The notes beneath the pieces were generated by a model. That model made no database searches, had not been told where the DNA came from, and was given only the letters and a program-made list of their open reading frames with translations. Shown here piece by piece: positions 1 through 8,063 of a stretch of DNA of 64,000 nt. The translations under genes were made by a program, and so were the position numbers. Origin of the DNA: an uncultured Aquimarina sp. (lineage in GTDB: Bacteria > Bacteroidota > Bacteroidia > Flavobacteriales > Flavobacteriaceae); NCBI GenBank assembly GCA_947492105.1, contig CANLMN010000005.1, positions 124,001 to 188,000 of the forward strand, in the 5' to 3' direction. How positions within the stretch are numbered: the first letter of the stretch is position 1; each line of letters begins with the position of its first letter.

Positions 1-2
1 AG

Positions 3-554
3 GGAGAAGCACAAAATATTCTATTACGTGCCATAAATTGGTTTTTAAATGGTTTACAGAATATTTTTGGCATTGAAACGGATCCAAATTTTCGTGAAGT
101 TATAGAACAAATCCTATTAGTTCTATTAGTAATAGGCGTGGTTTATTTTATGGTTCGTATACTTGTTGGAAAAAATGCTGTATCTTTTTTTAGCAAAAAA
201 AACACCGTAGTTGCTCCGTTATTAACCACAGAAGAGCACATCGAAAAAGTTAATTTGACGGCACTCATTGAAGAAGCCATAAACAACAAAGATTATCGAT
301 TAGTCATTAGATACAGTCATCTCAAAATTCTTCAGGAACTCTCGCAGCATCATTTAATTGACTATCATTTTGAAAAAACCAATACGGACTATCAAGAGGA
401 ATTAACAGATCCAGAATTACAACAACAATTTGGAAAAGTATCTTACCTCTATGAATATATTTGGTATGGAGCGTTCGAATTAGACCAACACTCCTATCAA
501 AGCGCTATGCAATCCTTTGAAAAACTCACCACAAAAATCAGCGGCATTGGATAA
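3..554 (+). CDS. DUF4129-type membrane protein, C-terminal part (start lies before the window)
   Basis: The reading frame is open from base 3, so the gene begins upstream of the window; an ATG at 138 is internal. A hydrophobic segment (roughly bases 100-170, rich in I, L and V) is followed by a soluble tail with helices such as LTALIEEAINNKDYRLVIRY, which resembles the cytoplasmic end of DUF4129 proteins. The next gene overlaps its end by 38 bases, and MoxR and DUF58 genes follow, the usual partners of DUF4129 in Bacteroidota. The molecular role is not established in the family; a part in envelope or transglutaminase-like processing is inferred only from context. Confidence 0.7.
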   Translation, partial: GEAQNILLRAINWFLNGLQNIFGIETDPNFREVIEQILLVLLVIGVVYFMVRILVGKNAVSFFSKKNTVVAPLLTTEEHIEKVNLTALIEEAINNKDYRLVIRYSHLKILQELSQHHLIDYHFEKTNTDYQEELTDPELQQQFGKVSYLYEYIWYGAFELDQHSYQSAMQSFEKLTTKISGIG

Positions 555-1728
555 ACGGTCAAAAATCATATTATACAGCATAGGCGTAATGATTCTAGTA
601 ATTATCATCATAGAACTCGTACGTCCAAAACCACTGAATTGGCACAACAGTTACACAAGTTTTGACAAAATTCCATTTGGCTCTTACGTTCTGGCTGAGG
701 AGCTCCCTAACTTTTTGGGAACAGATCATTTTACCAAAATTCCAGTTCATCCTTTTGAATTTTTGAGTGATAGTATCTATAAACAAAATAGCACCTATTT
801 TTTTATCAACGATAATATCCCCATTGACCTACAACTTTATACAAAATTACAGCAATATCTAGAAGACGGAAATACGGTTTTTGCATCCGGAAAATTTTTT
901 GGGAATACCTTGCTTGATTCTTTAAAAATCAAAACAGAAACATCTTATGCGCTTACAGAAGACGTAATACATCCAGTACTATTTGGTGCTCCAAAACCCA
1001 AGTACCTCCCACACTTCAAAAAGAAAACGTACACCACTGTTTTTAAAAGTTTTGACACACTTAAGACCAAAGCACTTGGCTATTTCAAAAACGAAAAAGC
1101 GCCATTGAGTCAAATTAATTTTATTAAAATAAAACAAGGAGCAGGCACGCTTTATCTACATACCTTACCCGAAGCGTTTTCTAATTATTATATGCTTACG
1201 GATAATCAAAACTATGCTGCCAACTGCTTATCGTATACAAAAAATGATTTTTATTATTGGGACACCTATATCAAATCAGGTCGCAAGGAGGTTAGTTCTC
1301 CGCTTCGCTTTGTATTAAGCCAAGTCTCGTTGCGATGGGCGTATTATCTATTTGCTATCGGACTACTCCTTTTTGTATTGTTTAAAGGAAAAAGAGAACA
1401 GCGAATTATTCCCATCGTTACACCTCTAAAAAACACCTCTATTGAGTTTACTCAGACTATAGGTGATTTATACTTACAACATCAAGATTACTCCAATATC
1501 ATCCATAAAAAAATCACCTATTTCCTTGAAAAAGTTCGCTCTGATTATTATCTCGACACAAGTAATCTTGATGCTACTTTTATAACTAAACTAGCTCACA
1601 AAAGTACCAATACTACAGAAAAAACCGAGGCACTGATCCAATTGATAAAAAATTATAGACAAAACCCAGTGAATAGTGAAGTGGCCTTGATAAAACTCAA
1701 TAAAGCGATAGAAGAATTTATAGCATAA
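517..1728 (+). CDS. DUF4350 domain-containing membrane protein
   Basis: A 403-residue protein with an N-terminal membrane helix (about residues 17-37, ILYSIGVMILVIIIIEL), an extracytoplasmic DUF4350-like region (about 40-250, with the typical FFINDNIPID.. and GKFFGNTLLD.. strands), a second helix near 275-290 (YYLFAIGLLLFVLF) and a cytoplasmic tail. It overlaps the DUF4129-like gene by 38 bases and ends 2 bases before the moxR-like gene, so translation is probably coupled. DUF4350 proteins are standard members of the MoxR/DUF58/DUF4129 cluster, but their biochemical function is unknown. Confidence 0.8.
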   Translation: MKNSPQKSAALDKRSKIILYSIGVMILVIIIIELVRPKPLNWHNSYTSFDKIPFGSYVLAEELPNFLGTDHFTKIPVHPFEFLSDSIYKQNSTYFFINDNIPIDLQLYTKLQQYLEDGNTVFASGKFFGNTLLDSLKIKTETSYALTEDVIHPVLFGAPKPKYLPHFKKKTYTTVFKSFDTLKTKALGYFKNEKAPLSQINFIKIKQGAGTLYLHTLPEAFSNYYMLTDNQNYAANCLSYTKNDFYYWDTYIKSGRKEVSSPLRFVLSQVSLRWAYYLFAIGLLLFVLFKGKREQRIIPIVTPLKNTSIEFTQTIGDLYLQHQDYSNIIHKKITYFLEKVRSDYYLDTSNLDATFITKLAHKSTNTTEKTEALIQLIKNYRQNPVNSEVALIKLNKAIEEFIA

Positions 1729-1730
1729 CT

Positions 1731-2723
1731 ATGGAAGAACAACTAGACAATCCGTTAGAATTTAATAGTCGAATAGATCTCACAGCTTTGCAAGAAGCCG
1801 TAAAACAAATCAAAAAAGAGCTAAGCAAAGTTATTATCGGGCAAAGCAATATGATTGAATTACTGATTATTGCGATTCTAGCAGACGGTCATGCCCTTAT
1901 AGAGGGAGTCCCCGGTGTAGCAAAAACGGTTACAGCAAAACTTCTTGCCAAAACACTAAATGTTGATTTTAATCGGATACAGTTTACACCTGATTTGATG
2001 CCTAGTGATATTCTGGGCACCTCTATATTTAATGTAAAAACGAGAGAATTTGAATTCAAAAAAGGGCCTATTTTTTCCAACATCATTCTTATTGATGAGA
2101 TCAATCGGGCACCTGCCAAGACACAAGCTGCCCTATTTGAAGCCATGGCAGAACGTCAAATTACGATCGATGGCGTTGAATACAAAATGCCCCCTCCTTT
2201 TTTGATCTTTGCAACGCAAAACCCTATCGAACAAGAAGGAACTTATGCATTACCCGAAGCCCAATTAGATCGTTTTCTATTCAAAATTACTGTTGGATAC
2301 CCTTCGCTAGAAGAAGAAATACAGGTGCTCGAAGGTCATCACAACCGGCAAAATAAAATTCCGTCTGCACTCCTACAAACTATTCTGAATGCCCAACAAA
2401 TTGCCACATATCAAAATACTATTAAAAAAATCATCGTAGAACCTAATCTTATAAAATATATCGCATCCATTGTTAATGGGACACGTAATAACGGAAACCT
2501 ATATTTGGGAGCTTCTCCTAGAGCTTCTATAGCCATTATGGATACCTCAAAAGCACTTGCTGCGATTAATGGAAGGGATTTTGTTACTCCGGATGACATC
2601 AAAAAAGTCGTAATTCCTGTATTACAACATCGTGTTGTATTGACAGCTGAGCGAGAAATGGAAGGCATGACACCTGACAAAGTCTTGGCACAATTACTAG
2701 ACACCATCGAAATTCCACGATAA
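1731..2723 (+). CDS. MoxR-family AAA+ ATPase
   Basis: A 330-residue protein with a complete AAA_3 core. The Walker A loop is GVPGVAKT (residues 59-66), Walker B is IILIDEINR (about 118-126), sensor 1 is FATQNPIEQEG (near 160) and the arginine-finger/lid part includes LPEAQLDRF. Length and motifs match ordinary MoxR proteins, cytoplasmic chaperone-like ATPases thought to act on VWA or DUF58 partners. It sits 2 bases after the DUF4350 gene and 22 bases before the DUF58 gene in one operon, which fits a MoxR-DUF58 pair. Family call is firm; the substrate is unknown. Confidence 0.93.
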   Translation: MEEQLDNPLEFNSRIDLTALQEAVKQIKKELSKVIIGQSNMIELLIIAILADGHALIEGVPGVAKTVTAKLLAKTLNVDFNRIQFTPDLMPSDILGTSIFNVKTREFEFKKGPIFSNIILIDEINRAPAKTQAALFEAMAERQITIDGVEYKMPPPFLIFATQNPIEQEGTYALPEAQLDRFLFKITVGYPSLEEEIQVLEGHHNRQNKIPSALLQTILNAQQIATYQNTIKKIIVEPNLIKYIASIVNGTRNNGNLYLGASPRASIAIMDTSKALAAINGRDFVTPDDIKKVVIPVLQHRVVLTAEREMEGMTPDKVLAQLLDTIEIPR

Positions 2724-2745
2724 AACCAAGAGAAATCTACTTAGC

Positions 2746-4080
2746 ATGAGAATGATTTTCAAAAAAATATACCTGACACAACGGTTTTTTATCGTTTTCT
2801 TTTTGATAGTGACACTTTTTATGGTGTCCTATTTTTTTGAGGATCTATTGGGTGTTGCCAAAATTATATTCTCGCTATACCTTACCGTATTCCTGTTTGA
2901 TATAGTGCTACTGTTTGGTAATAAAAAAGGAATTGATGCCACAAGAATTCTACCCAAAAAACTTTCGAATGGAGATCAAAACTCGATCGATATAACGGTA
3001 AGGAATCATTATCAGTTCCCCCTACAATTGCGTCTTATAGATGAATTACCAATCCAGTTCCAAATTAGAGATTTTGAAATCAAAACAGTACTGCATAAGG
3101 CAAAAGAAAAATCACTTACCTATCACCTACGCCCGACAGAACGTGGAGAATACCATTTTGGGAAATTGAATAGTTATGTCAGTTCTCCTCTACGACTTGT
3201 AGAACGCAAACAGCAGTTTTGTGATACTGCAACTGTCCCTAACTATCCTTCTTTCTTACAGCTCAAGAAGTTTGAGTTTATTGCTTTCAATAATAAGCTC
3301 AAAAATTATGGCCTCAAAAAAATTCGAAGAATTGGCCACACTTTAGAATTCGAACAGGTCAAGGAATATGTTTCTGGAGACGATATCCGAAATATTAATT
3401 GGAAGGCTACCGCCAAACAAAACCACTTAATGGTCAACCAATATCAAGATGAAAAATCACAACCTGTATACTCTATTATAGATACAGGTAGAGTGATGAA
3501 AATGCCGTTTGAACAACTCAGCCTTCTAGATCATGCAATAAATGCAACACTGGTTATATCCAATATCGTCCTCAAAAAACATGACAAAACAGGGATGTTT
3601 ACCTTTTCTAAAACTATAGAAAATCGTGTACGCGCTCAAAAACGCAAATCTCAAATGCATTTGATATTGGAAACACTCTATACTATCAAAACCAATTTTG
3701 TAGAGTCTGATTTTTCTAGATTGCACATTGATATCAAGCGATCCATTACTCAAAGAAGTCTTTTGCTACTTTTTACCAATTTTGAAACACTAGATGCGCT
3801 ACACCGACAACTTCCCTACCTACAATCTATTGCCAAAACTCATTTACTCGTCGTTATTTTCTTTGAAAATACCGAACTCCAAGCTTCTCTACTAAAACCT
3901 GCTAAAAACACTCAACAAATTTTTGAAAAAACGATTGCCGAAAAATTTGTCTACGAAAAGAAAATGATTGTTAATGAACTCCAAAAACATGGTATACAAA
4001 CAATCCTCACTGCCCCAGAAAACCTTACCATAAATACTATTAACAAGTATCTGGAAATAAAAGCTAGAGGGCTTTTATAA
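2746..4080 (+). CDS. DUF58 domain-containing protein
   Basis: A 444-residue protein with two N-terminal hydrophobic helices (about residues 10-30 and 35-58), a beta-rich middle, then the DUF58 signature with VSGDDIRNINWKATAK (about 210-225) and a VWA-like C-terminal fold (YSIIDTGRVMKMP..). The RxGxxxEFxxVKEYxxGDDxRxINW pattern is clear. It is the last gene of the operon, 22 bases after moxR. DUF58 proteins are usual MoxR partners; the role in metal-dependent complex assembly or envelope stress is only inferred from other systems. A second ATG at 2752 is an alternative start. Confidence 0.9.
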   Translation: MRMIFKKIYLTQRFFIVFFLIVTLFMVSYFFEDLLGVAKIIFSLYLTVFLFDIVLLFGNKKGIDATRILPKKLSNGDQNSIDITVRNHYQFPLQLRLIDELPIQFQIRDFEIKTVLHKAKEKSLTYHLRPTERGEYHFGKLNSYVSSPLRLVERKQQFCDTATVPNYPSFLQLKKFEFIAFNNKLKNYGLKKIRRIGHTLEFEQVKEYVSGDDIRNINWKATAKQNHLMVNQYQDEKSQPVYSIIDTGRVMKMPFEQLSLLDHAINATLVISNIVLKKHDKTGMFTFSKTIENRVRAQKRKSQMHLILETLYTIKTNFVESDFSRLHIDIKRSITQRSLLLLFTNFETLDALHRQLPYLQSIAKTHLLVVIFFENTELQASLLKPAKNTQQIFEKTIAEKFVYEKKMIVNELQKHGIQTILTAPENLTINTINKYLEIKARGLL

Positions 4081-4323
4081 ACTAAGCATATCAATAACTA
4101 CAATTCTTTATTTTCTGGATATCCAAACAACAACCCTAGAAACTCTATAGCATTTAGAAAAAATTATAAACCAGTTTTTTTTTTAGCGAAACGATGTTTA
4201 TACGCTGTAATCCGGCATTCTTTTCAAGTGTGACAGCTAGTCAATACAAAACACTAATAAACAATCACCCTACACCAATTCAGACATATAAATTCGTATC
4301 AATGATACTGTTATTTTTATGTA

Positions 4324-4648
4324 ATACCAGTCAAAATGTAATTGTAGGCTAGAATAATTGAACAATTTTTCGCTAGTTTGAGCTATAAAATTCAAGCATA
4401 GCCTTAGCTACGATTTATACCATTTATCCTTTGAATTTACTGGGATAAAATTTTCATTTTTCGCCTCAGCTTCAGTATAAAAATAAACCACAACAACGGC
4501 TATGCTTGATGTTTCTGCTGAAGCTGAAACAAAAAAATCTTAATTTTTCTTTCCGGTAAATTCAAACAACAAATGGTATTAATTTTATAGCTCAAACTAG
4601 TAGAAAAAGAACCGAATTATTAGCCTGTAATTATTTTTTAAATGGTAT
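4324..4648. repeat. Family A palindromic repeat, interrupted by family C
   Basis: The left end ATACCAGTCAAAATGTAATT matches the inverted right end AATTATTTTTTAAATGGTAT. The element is split near its centre after CATAGCCTTAGCTACG by a complete C element (4417-4579), then continues with TTTATAGCTCAAACTAGTAG. Other A copies (for example 62914-63077) show the uninterrupted order. Confidence 0.75.
4417..4579. repeat. Family C palindromic repeat (innermost element)
   Basis: The left end ATACCATTTATCCTTTGAAT and the right end TTCAAACAACAAATGGTAT form imperfect terminal inverted repeats. Internal arms CCTCAGCTTCAG and CTGCTGAAGCTGAAAC also pair, so the whole 163 bases can fold into one long hairpin. 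Close copies lie at 47403-47565 and 54692-54854. Confidence 0.75.
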
Positions 4649-4852
4649 TGGTACAGCGTGATTTTATTGCATAGCCTTGGTTATGCAATAGATGAACAAG
4701 GCGATATGTGACAGTATATAGCCAATTTGGCTATAGATTTTAAAAAGAAAAAGCATCGCATAATGGGGTTCTGTGCTGCTTGTTTTGCTCTGCTACAATG
4801 GATGTTCAAAATCAGGTTTGGACCGTTGATTTTCTATATTTTTTTATCAATG

Positions 4853-4866
4853 ATGACAAATGTCAG
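4853..4866. promoter_or_regulatory. Possible Fnr-like dyad at the start of the 4860 gene
   Basis: ATGACAAATGTCAG fits the ATGAC-N4-GTCAT pattern found upstream of five genes between 11.8 and 23.6 kb. Here it overlaps the first ATG of the next gene rather than lying upstream, so either the real start is further in or the match is chance. Confidence 0.35.
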
Positions 4867-5390
4867 CTTTTAAACAAATCCCAATAAATACCTTCGTACA
4901 AGCGATACAGCTTTTATCAAATTACAAAAGCGCATTTGCTCTGAATACAAAAAAACGAACAATCAATGTTTTATTAATATTACAAAAACAGTACGGCATG
5001 AATCTAATGATGAAATCAGAATTCAGAATCGAGGATATCGCTAATTTTACTTTTTTTGGAGAACCACTAACAACAAGAGATTTTACCTCTGTACTGTACA
5101 AAGATTTTAAAACAGTACGTCTTAGGTCTAGTAAAACTTTTGTTTGTGAACTACAGAAAAGAATAGATCACCTTAAACAACATATGCCTTTTTGCAACTA
5201 TACTGCTTGCGATTTATTTTTTACACAACTAAAACTTAGTACTCAAAAAATATTTGATGCAATCCTAAATTGCGAAAAATTATTGCAAGATCATATGGAA
5301 AAGCTCAAGATTTCTCAGAAAAAACTATGGAGTCATTTACAAAAAATAAAAAACGACATTCTGATCATTACAATGTATCTGGAAGTCTAA
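4860..5390 (+). CDS. Hypothetical protein, 176 residues
   Basis: I do not recognise this protein. It is basic and mainly helical, with no signal peptide or membrane helix; the C-terminal third (about residues 115-170) has heptad-like spacing of I, L and K. Cysteines occur at CNYTAC and near the end. The ATG at 4860 lies inside a dyad resembling an Fnr box, so translation may begin at an internal ATG (residue 47 onward, near 4998). An A-family repeat starts 2 bases after the stop. The gene stands alone between two repeat-bearing spacers, so it may be an orphan or a decaying gene. Confidence 0.5.
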   Translation: MSAFKQIPINTFVQAIQLLSNYKSAFALNTKKRTINVLLILQKQYGMNLMMKSEFRIEDIANFTFFGEPLTTRDFTSVLYKDFKTVRLRSSKTFVCELQKRIDHLKQHMPFCNYTACDLFFTQLKLSTQKIFDAILNCEKLLQDHMEKLKISQKKLWSHLQKIKNDILIITMYLEV

Positions 5391-5391
5391 G

Positions 5392-5473
5392 ACCATTTTA
5401 AAAAATAATTATAGGCTAAAACTTAGCTTCTTTTTTCTACTATTTTGACTTAGAATTACATTTTAACTGGCAT
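5392..5473. repeat. Short family A repeat, core missing
   Basis: An 82-base copy keeps both ends (ACCATTTTAAAAAATAATTA and ACATTTTAACTGGCAT) but lacks the central GCATAGCC hairpin. It begins 2 bases after a stop codon. The same short form occurs at 50576-50656. The rest of the spacer, 5474-5842, shows nothing I can name. Confidence 0.65.
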
Positions 5474-5842
5474 AATATAATTCCAAAGGTATCCAAGACA
5501 AATGAATTATGAAGTGATCATCATATAAGAAAACATGACAAGCTATGATTCATAAAATAGCACTAACCTGACAAGCTAACAAATAAATTAATTACAAAGA
5601 CACAGAAAATTAAAAGGCGGAGTTTTGTCTTCAAGAAGCTTGTTCTATTAGTGCATTTTTAGTGTAACGACAGCTCATAAACAACAAGAATTGCACAAAA
5701 AAAAACCATAAAAATGTATAAATCATTATTCTATAAAAACAACACGGTCTTTAAGTTGAACAGTCACTTCTTATCTACCATACTATGATTTTTTAGATTT
5801 TTTTGCACAAACATAGGAATTTATACAAAAACAAATCATCTA

Positions 5843-6445
5843 TTGAGTTTTATTCAAAAATTACTACCAAAAAAAGGAACACCATGGCGTACTACGGCCG
5901 TGTTCTTTATTGCCTGTATTATAGGTCTAGGACTTTTTATGGCAAAAGAATCAGAAATCACCTCCTATCTTGGAGACGATCCACAAACCTGTGTTAACTG
6001 CCATGTGATGACACCGGTTTACAATAGTTGGATGCATAGTTCGCATAGAGAGGTGGCCAACTGTAACTCCTGCCATGTACCTCATGACAATATTGTCAAT
6101 AAATACTATTTCAAAGCTAAAGACGGCACTTATCATGCATCCGTTTTTACGATGAGAGCAGAACCCGATGTGATCAAAATGAAAGAGGCCTCGCAAGAAG
6201 TAGTACAAGCCAATTGTATACGCTGCCATGTACAACAAGTCACCCAAACCAAATATGATGGTTGGATAGACGATCATCGAAACAATAGAACGCAACGGAA
6301 GTGTTGGAGCTGCCATGTAGAGATTCCTCATGGCAAGAAACAAGGAATTTCTACCGTAAAATATAACCTAGCACCCATACCAACAGATCAGGCAGAAAAT
6401 GTGGTGCCAAGTTGGTTACAAAAAGAACTAGATCCCAAAAAATAA
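5843..6445 (+). CDS. nrfH: Cytochrome c nitrite reductase small subunit NrfH (NapC/NirT family)
   Basis: A 200-residue membrane-anchored tetrahaem cytochrome that passes electrons from menaquinol to NrfA. There is one N-terminal helix (about residues 17-34) and four CxxCH motifs: CVNCH (50-54), CNSCH (74-78), CIRCH (125-129) and CWSCH (154-158). The predicted start is TTG at 5843: no in-frame ATG exists between the upstream stop at 5786 and this codon, and the next Met (residue 33) lies at the end of the anchor. The nrfA gene begins 10 bases downstream, so the pair forms one operon. Confidence 0.93.
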   Translation: MSFIQKLLPKKGTPWRTTAVFFIACIIGLGLFMAKESEITSYLGDDPQTCVNCHVMTPVYNSWMHSSHREVANCNSCHVPHDNIVNKYYFKAKDGTYHASVFTMRAEPDVIKMKEASQEVVQANCIRCHVQQVTQTKYDGWIDDHRNNRTQRKCWSCHVEIPHGKKQGISTVKYNLAPIPTDQAENVVPSWLQKELDPKK

Positions 6446-6455
6446 TCATACCATC

Positions 6456-7973
6456 ATGAAAAACAAAGTATTATTCTTCGTAACAATTATTGTCGTCTTT
6501 TTATTAGGACTTCTTGCATCAAGCATTATAAATAGAAAAAGCGAAGCAAAGTATGCTTTTGTCCCAAAAGTACCTATTACAGAAAATGAACCTAGAAATG
6601 AGGTATGGGGTCTCAATTATCCACAGGAATATCAGTCCTCTTTACAAACTTTAGACACTTCTTTTGCTTCTTTTCAGGGCGGATCCAAAATGCGAGATGT
6701 GTTAGAAGAAGACCCTAATTTAGTTATTCTTTTTGCAGGTTATGGTTTTTCTAAGGACTATAATCAAGGCAGAGGACATGGTTATGCCATAGAGGATATT
6801 CATAACACCCTAAGAACTGGTGGTCCCAAAGGAAAAGGAGATGGTCCTATGCCAGCAACTTGTTGGACTTGCAAAAGTCCTGATGTCCCGCGATTAATGA
6901 ATGAGATTGGTGTGACCGAATTCTACAAAGGAAAATGGGCCGATAAAGGAGCCGAAATTGTAAATTCTATCGGCTGTGCGGATTGTCATGATCCTAATAG
7001 CATGAAATTACGAATCACTAGACCTGCCTTGGTAGAAGCCTTTGACGCAATGGGCAAAGATATCAATCAAGCTACCCATAACGAAATGCGCTCTCTTGTG
7101 TGTGCTCAATGTCATGTAGAGTATTATTTTGATAAAAAAATCCCTGGAAAAGAGGGAGTTCCCTACTTAAAATTCCCTTGGAAAAATGGAATGACGGTCG
7201 AAAACATGGAGCAGTACTATGATGATATGGCCTTTGCTGACTGGGAACACAAAATTTCTAAAACCCCTATGCTGAAGGCACAGCACCCAGGATACGAAAC
7301 CTTTACCACAGGAATCCATGCTCAAAGGGGAGTTTCATGTGCCGACTGCCATATGCCTTATAAGAGTGAAGGTGGTCAAAAATTCACAGATCATCATATA
7401 CAATCACCTTTGAACAATATGCAAAATGCATGTCAGGTATGTCATCGCGAAGAGGAAAATAAACTGGTACAAAACGTATATGAACGTCAACAAAAAGCTA
7501 CTCAAACTAGGCTAAAACTAGAACAATTATTGGTCAAAGCACACATCGAGGCTGGTAAATGCTGGGAATTGGGGGCTACCAAAACCCAAATGGCTCCGAT
7601 TTTACAAGATATCAGACATGCTCAATGGCGATGGGATTATGGCGCTGCATCTCATGGAGCTTCTTTTCACTCTCCTGTAGAAATTGGTCGGGTATTGGCT
7701 AGTGGTCTAGTAATCGTTCAAGAAGCACGGGTAAAATTAACACGGATGCTCGCAACTTTAGATTATAACCAAGAGGTTATAATGCCCGATATCTCTACCA
7801 AAGAAAAAGCGCAATATTACATAGGTTTGGATATGGAAAAGCTACGTACAGAAAAAACAGCGTTTAAGAAAACACTGCTCCCAAAATGGTTAGAAGAAGC
7901 CGAAAAAAGAGAAGCTACCTATACTAATACCAAAACAGGGGCTATGAAAACAACAACGGATACTTCGAGATAA
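6456..7973 (+). CDS. nrfA: Cytochrome c nitrite reductase catalytic subunit NrfA
   Basis: A 505-residue periplasmic pentahaem enzyme that reduces nitrite to ammonium. It has an N-terminal signal or anchor (residues 4-24), the catalytic haem site with lysine ligand CWTCK (136-140), and four CxxCH sites: CADCH (174-178), CAQCH (216-220), CADCH (about 298-302) and CQVCH (about 326-330). The active-site stretch CAQCHVEYYF is intact. It lies 10 bases after nrfH and upstream of a haem-lyase gene. This makes dissimilatory nitrite ammonification or nitrite detoxification likely; no nitrate reductase is present in the window. Confidence 0.96.
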   Translation: MKNKVLFFVTIIVVFLLGLLASSIINRKSEAKYAFVPKVPITENEPRNEVWGLNYPQEYQSSLQTLDTSFASFQGGSKMRDVLEEDPNLVILFAGYGFSKDYNQGRGHGYAIEDIHNTLRTGGPKGKGDGPMPATCWTCKSPDVPRLMNEIGVTEFYKGKWADKGAEIVNSIGCADCHDPNSMKLRITRPALVEAFDAMGKDINQATHNEMRSLVCAQCHVEYYFDKKIPGKEGVPYLKFPWKNGMTVENMEQYYDDMAFADWEHKISKTPMLKAQHPGYETFTTGIHAQRGVSCADCHMPYKSEGGQKFTDHHIQSPLNNMQNACQVCHREEENKLVQNVYERQQKATQTRLKLEQLLVKAHIEAGKCWELGATKTQMAPILQDIRHAQWRWDYGAASHGASFHSPVEIGRVLASGLVIVQEARVKLTRMLATLDYNQEVIMPDISTKEKAQYYIGLDMEKLRTEKTAFKKTLLPKWLEEAEKREATYTNTKTGAMKTTTDTSR

Positions 7974-8063
7974 ATATACTAAATAACCCAAAAATATCGC
8001 ACAATTAGTAATTAGATACCCTGTGCATTGGGAGATACTATCTTTCTAGCTTTAGACCTCATT

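Larger units (their letters stand above)
4272..4731. repeat. Family B palindromic repeat, interrupted by family A
   Basis: The outer element reads ACACCAATTCAGACATATAA at its left end and closes with TATATAGCCAATTTGG near 4731, as imperfect terminal inverted repeats. Its left arm (4272-4323) is cut by an A element (4324-4648) and resumes with GCATAGCCTTGGTTATGC and GAACAAGGCGATATGTGACA. Intact B copies at 19310, 34555, 41762 and 45208 show the same two parts joined. No open reading frame is carried. Confidence 0.75.
4081..4859. other. Spacer filled by a nested repeat
   Basis: No gene is visible in this 779-base stretch. Bases 4272-4731 are a B-family repeat that contains an A-family repeat, which itself contains a C-family repeat (separate entries). 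The flanks 4081-4271 and 4732-4852 are AT-rich with no recognised signal, apart from a dyad at 4853-4866. Confidence 0.7.

Noticed and set aside
4272-4731. CRISPR array as explanation for the repeated segments
   Set aside because: Repeats are long, palindromic, unequal and nested, without regular short spacers, and no cas gene is present.
4081-4859. Insertion sequence with transposase
   Set aside because: No transposase-like reading frame exists in this or any repeat-bearing spacer of the window.
5803-5997. 64-codon frame overlapping the start of nrfH
   Set aside because: Different frame from nrfH and ends inside it; the four haem motifs show which frame is real.
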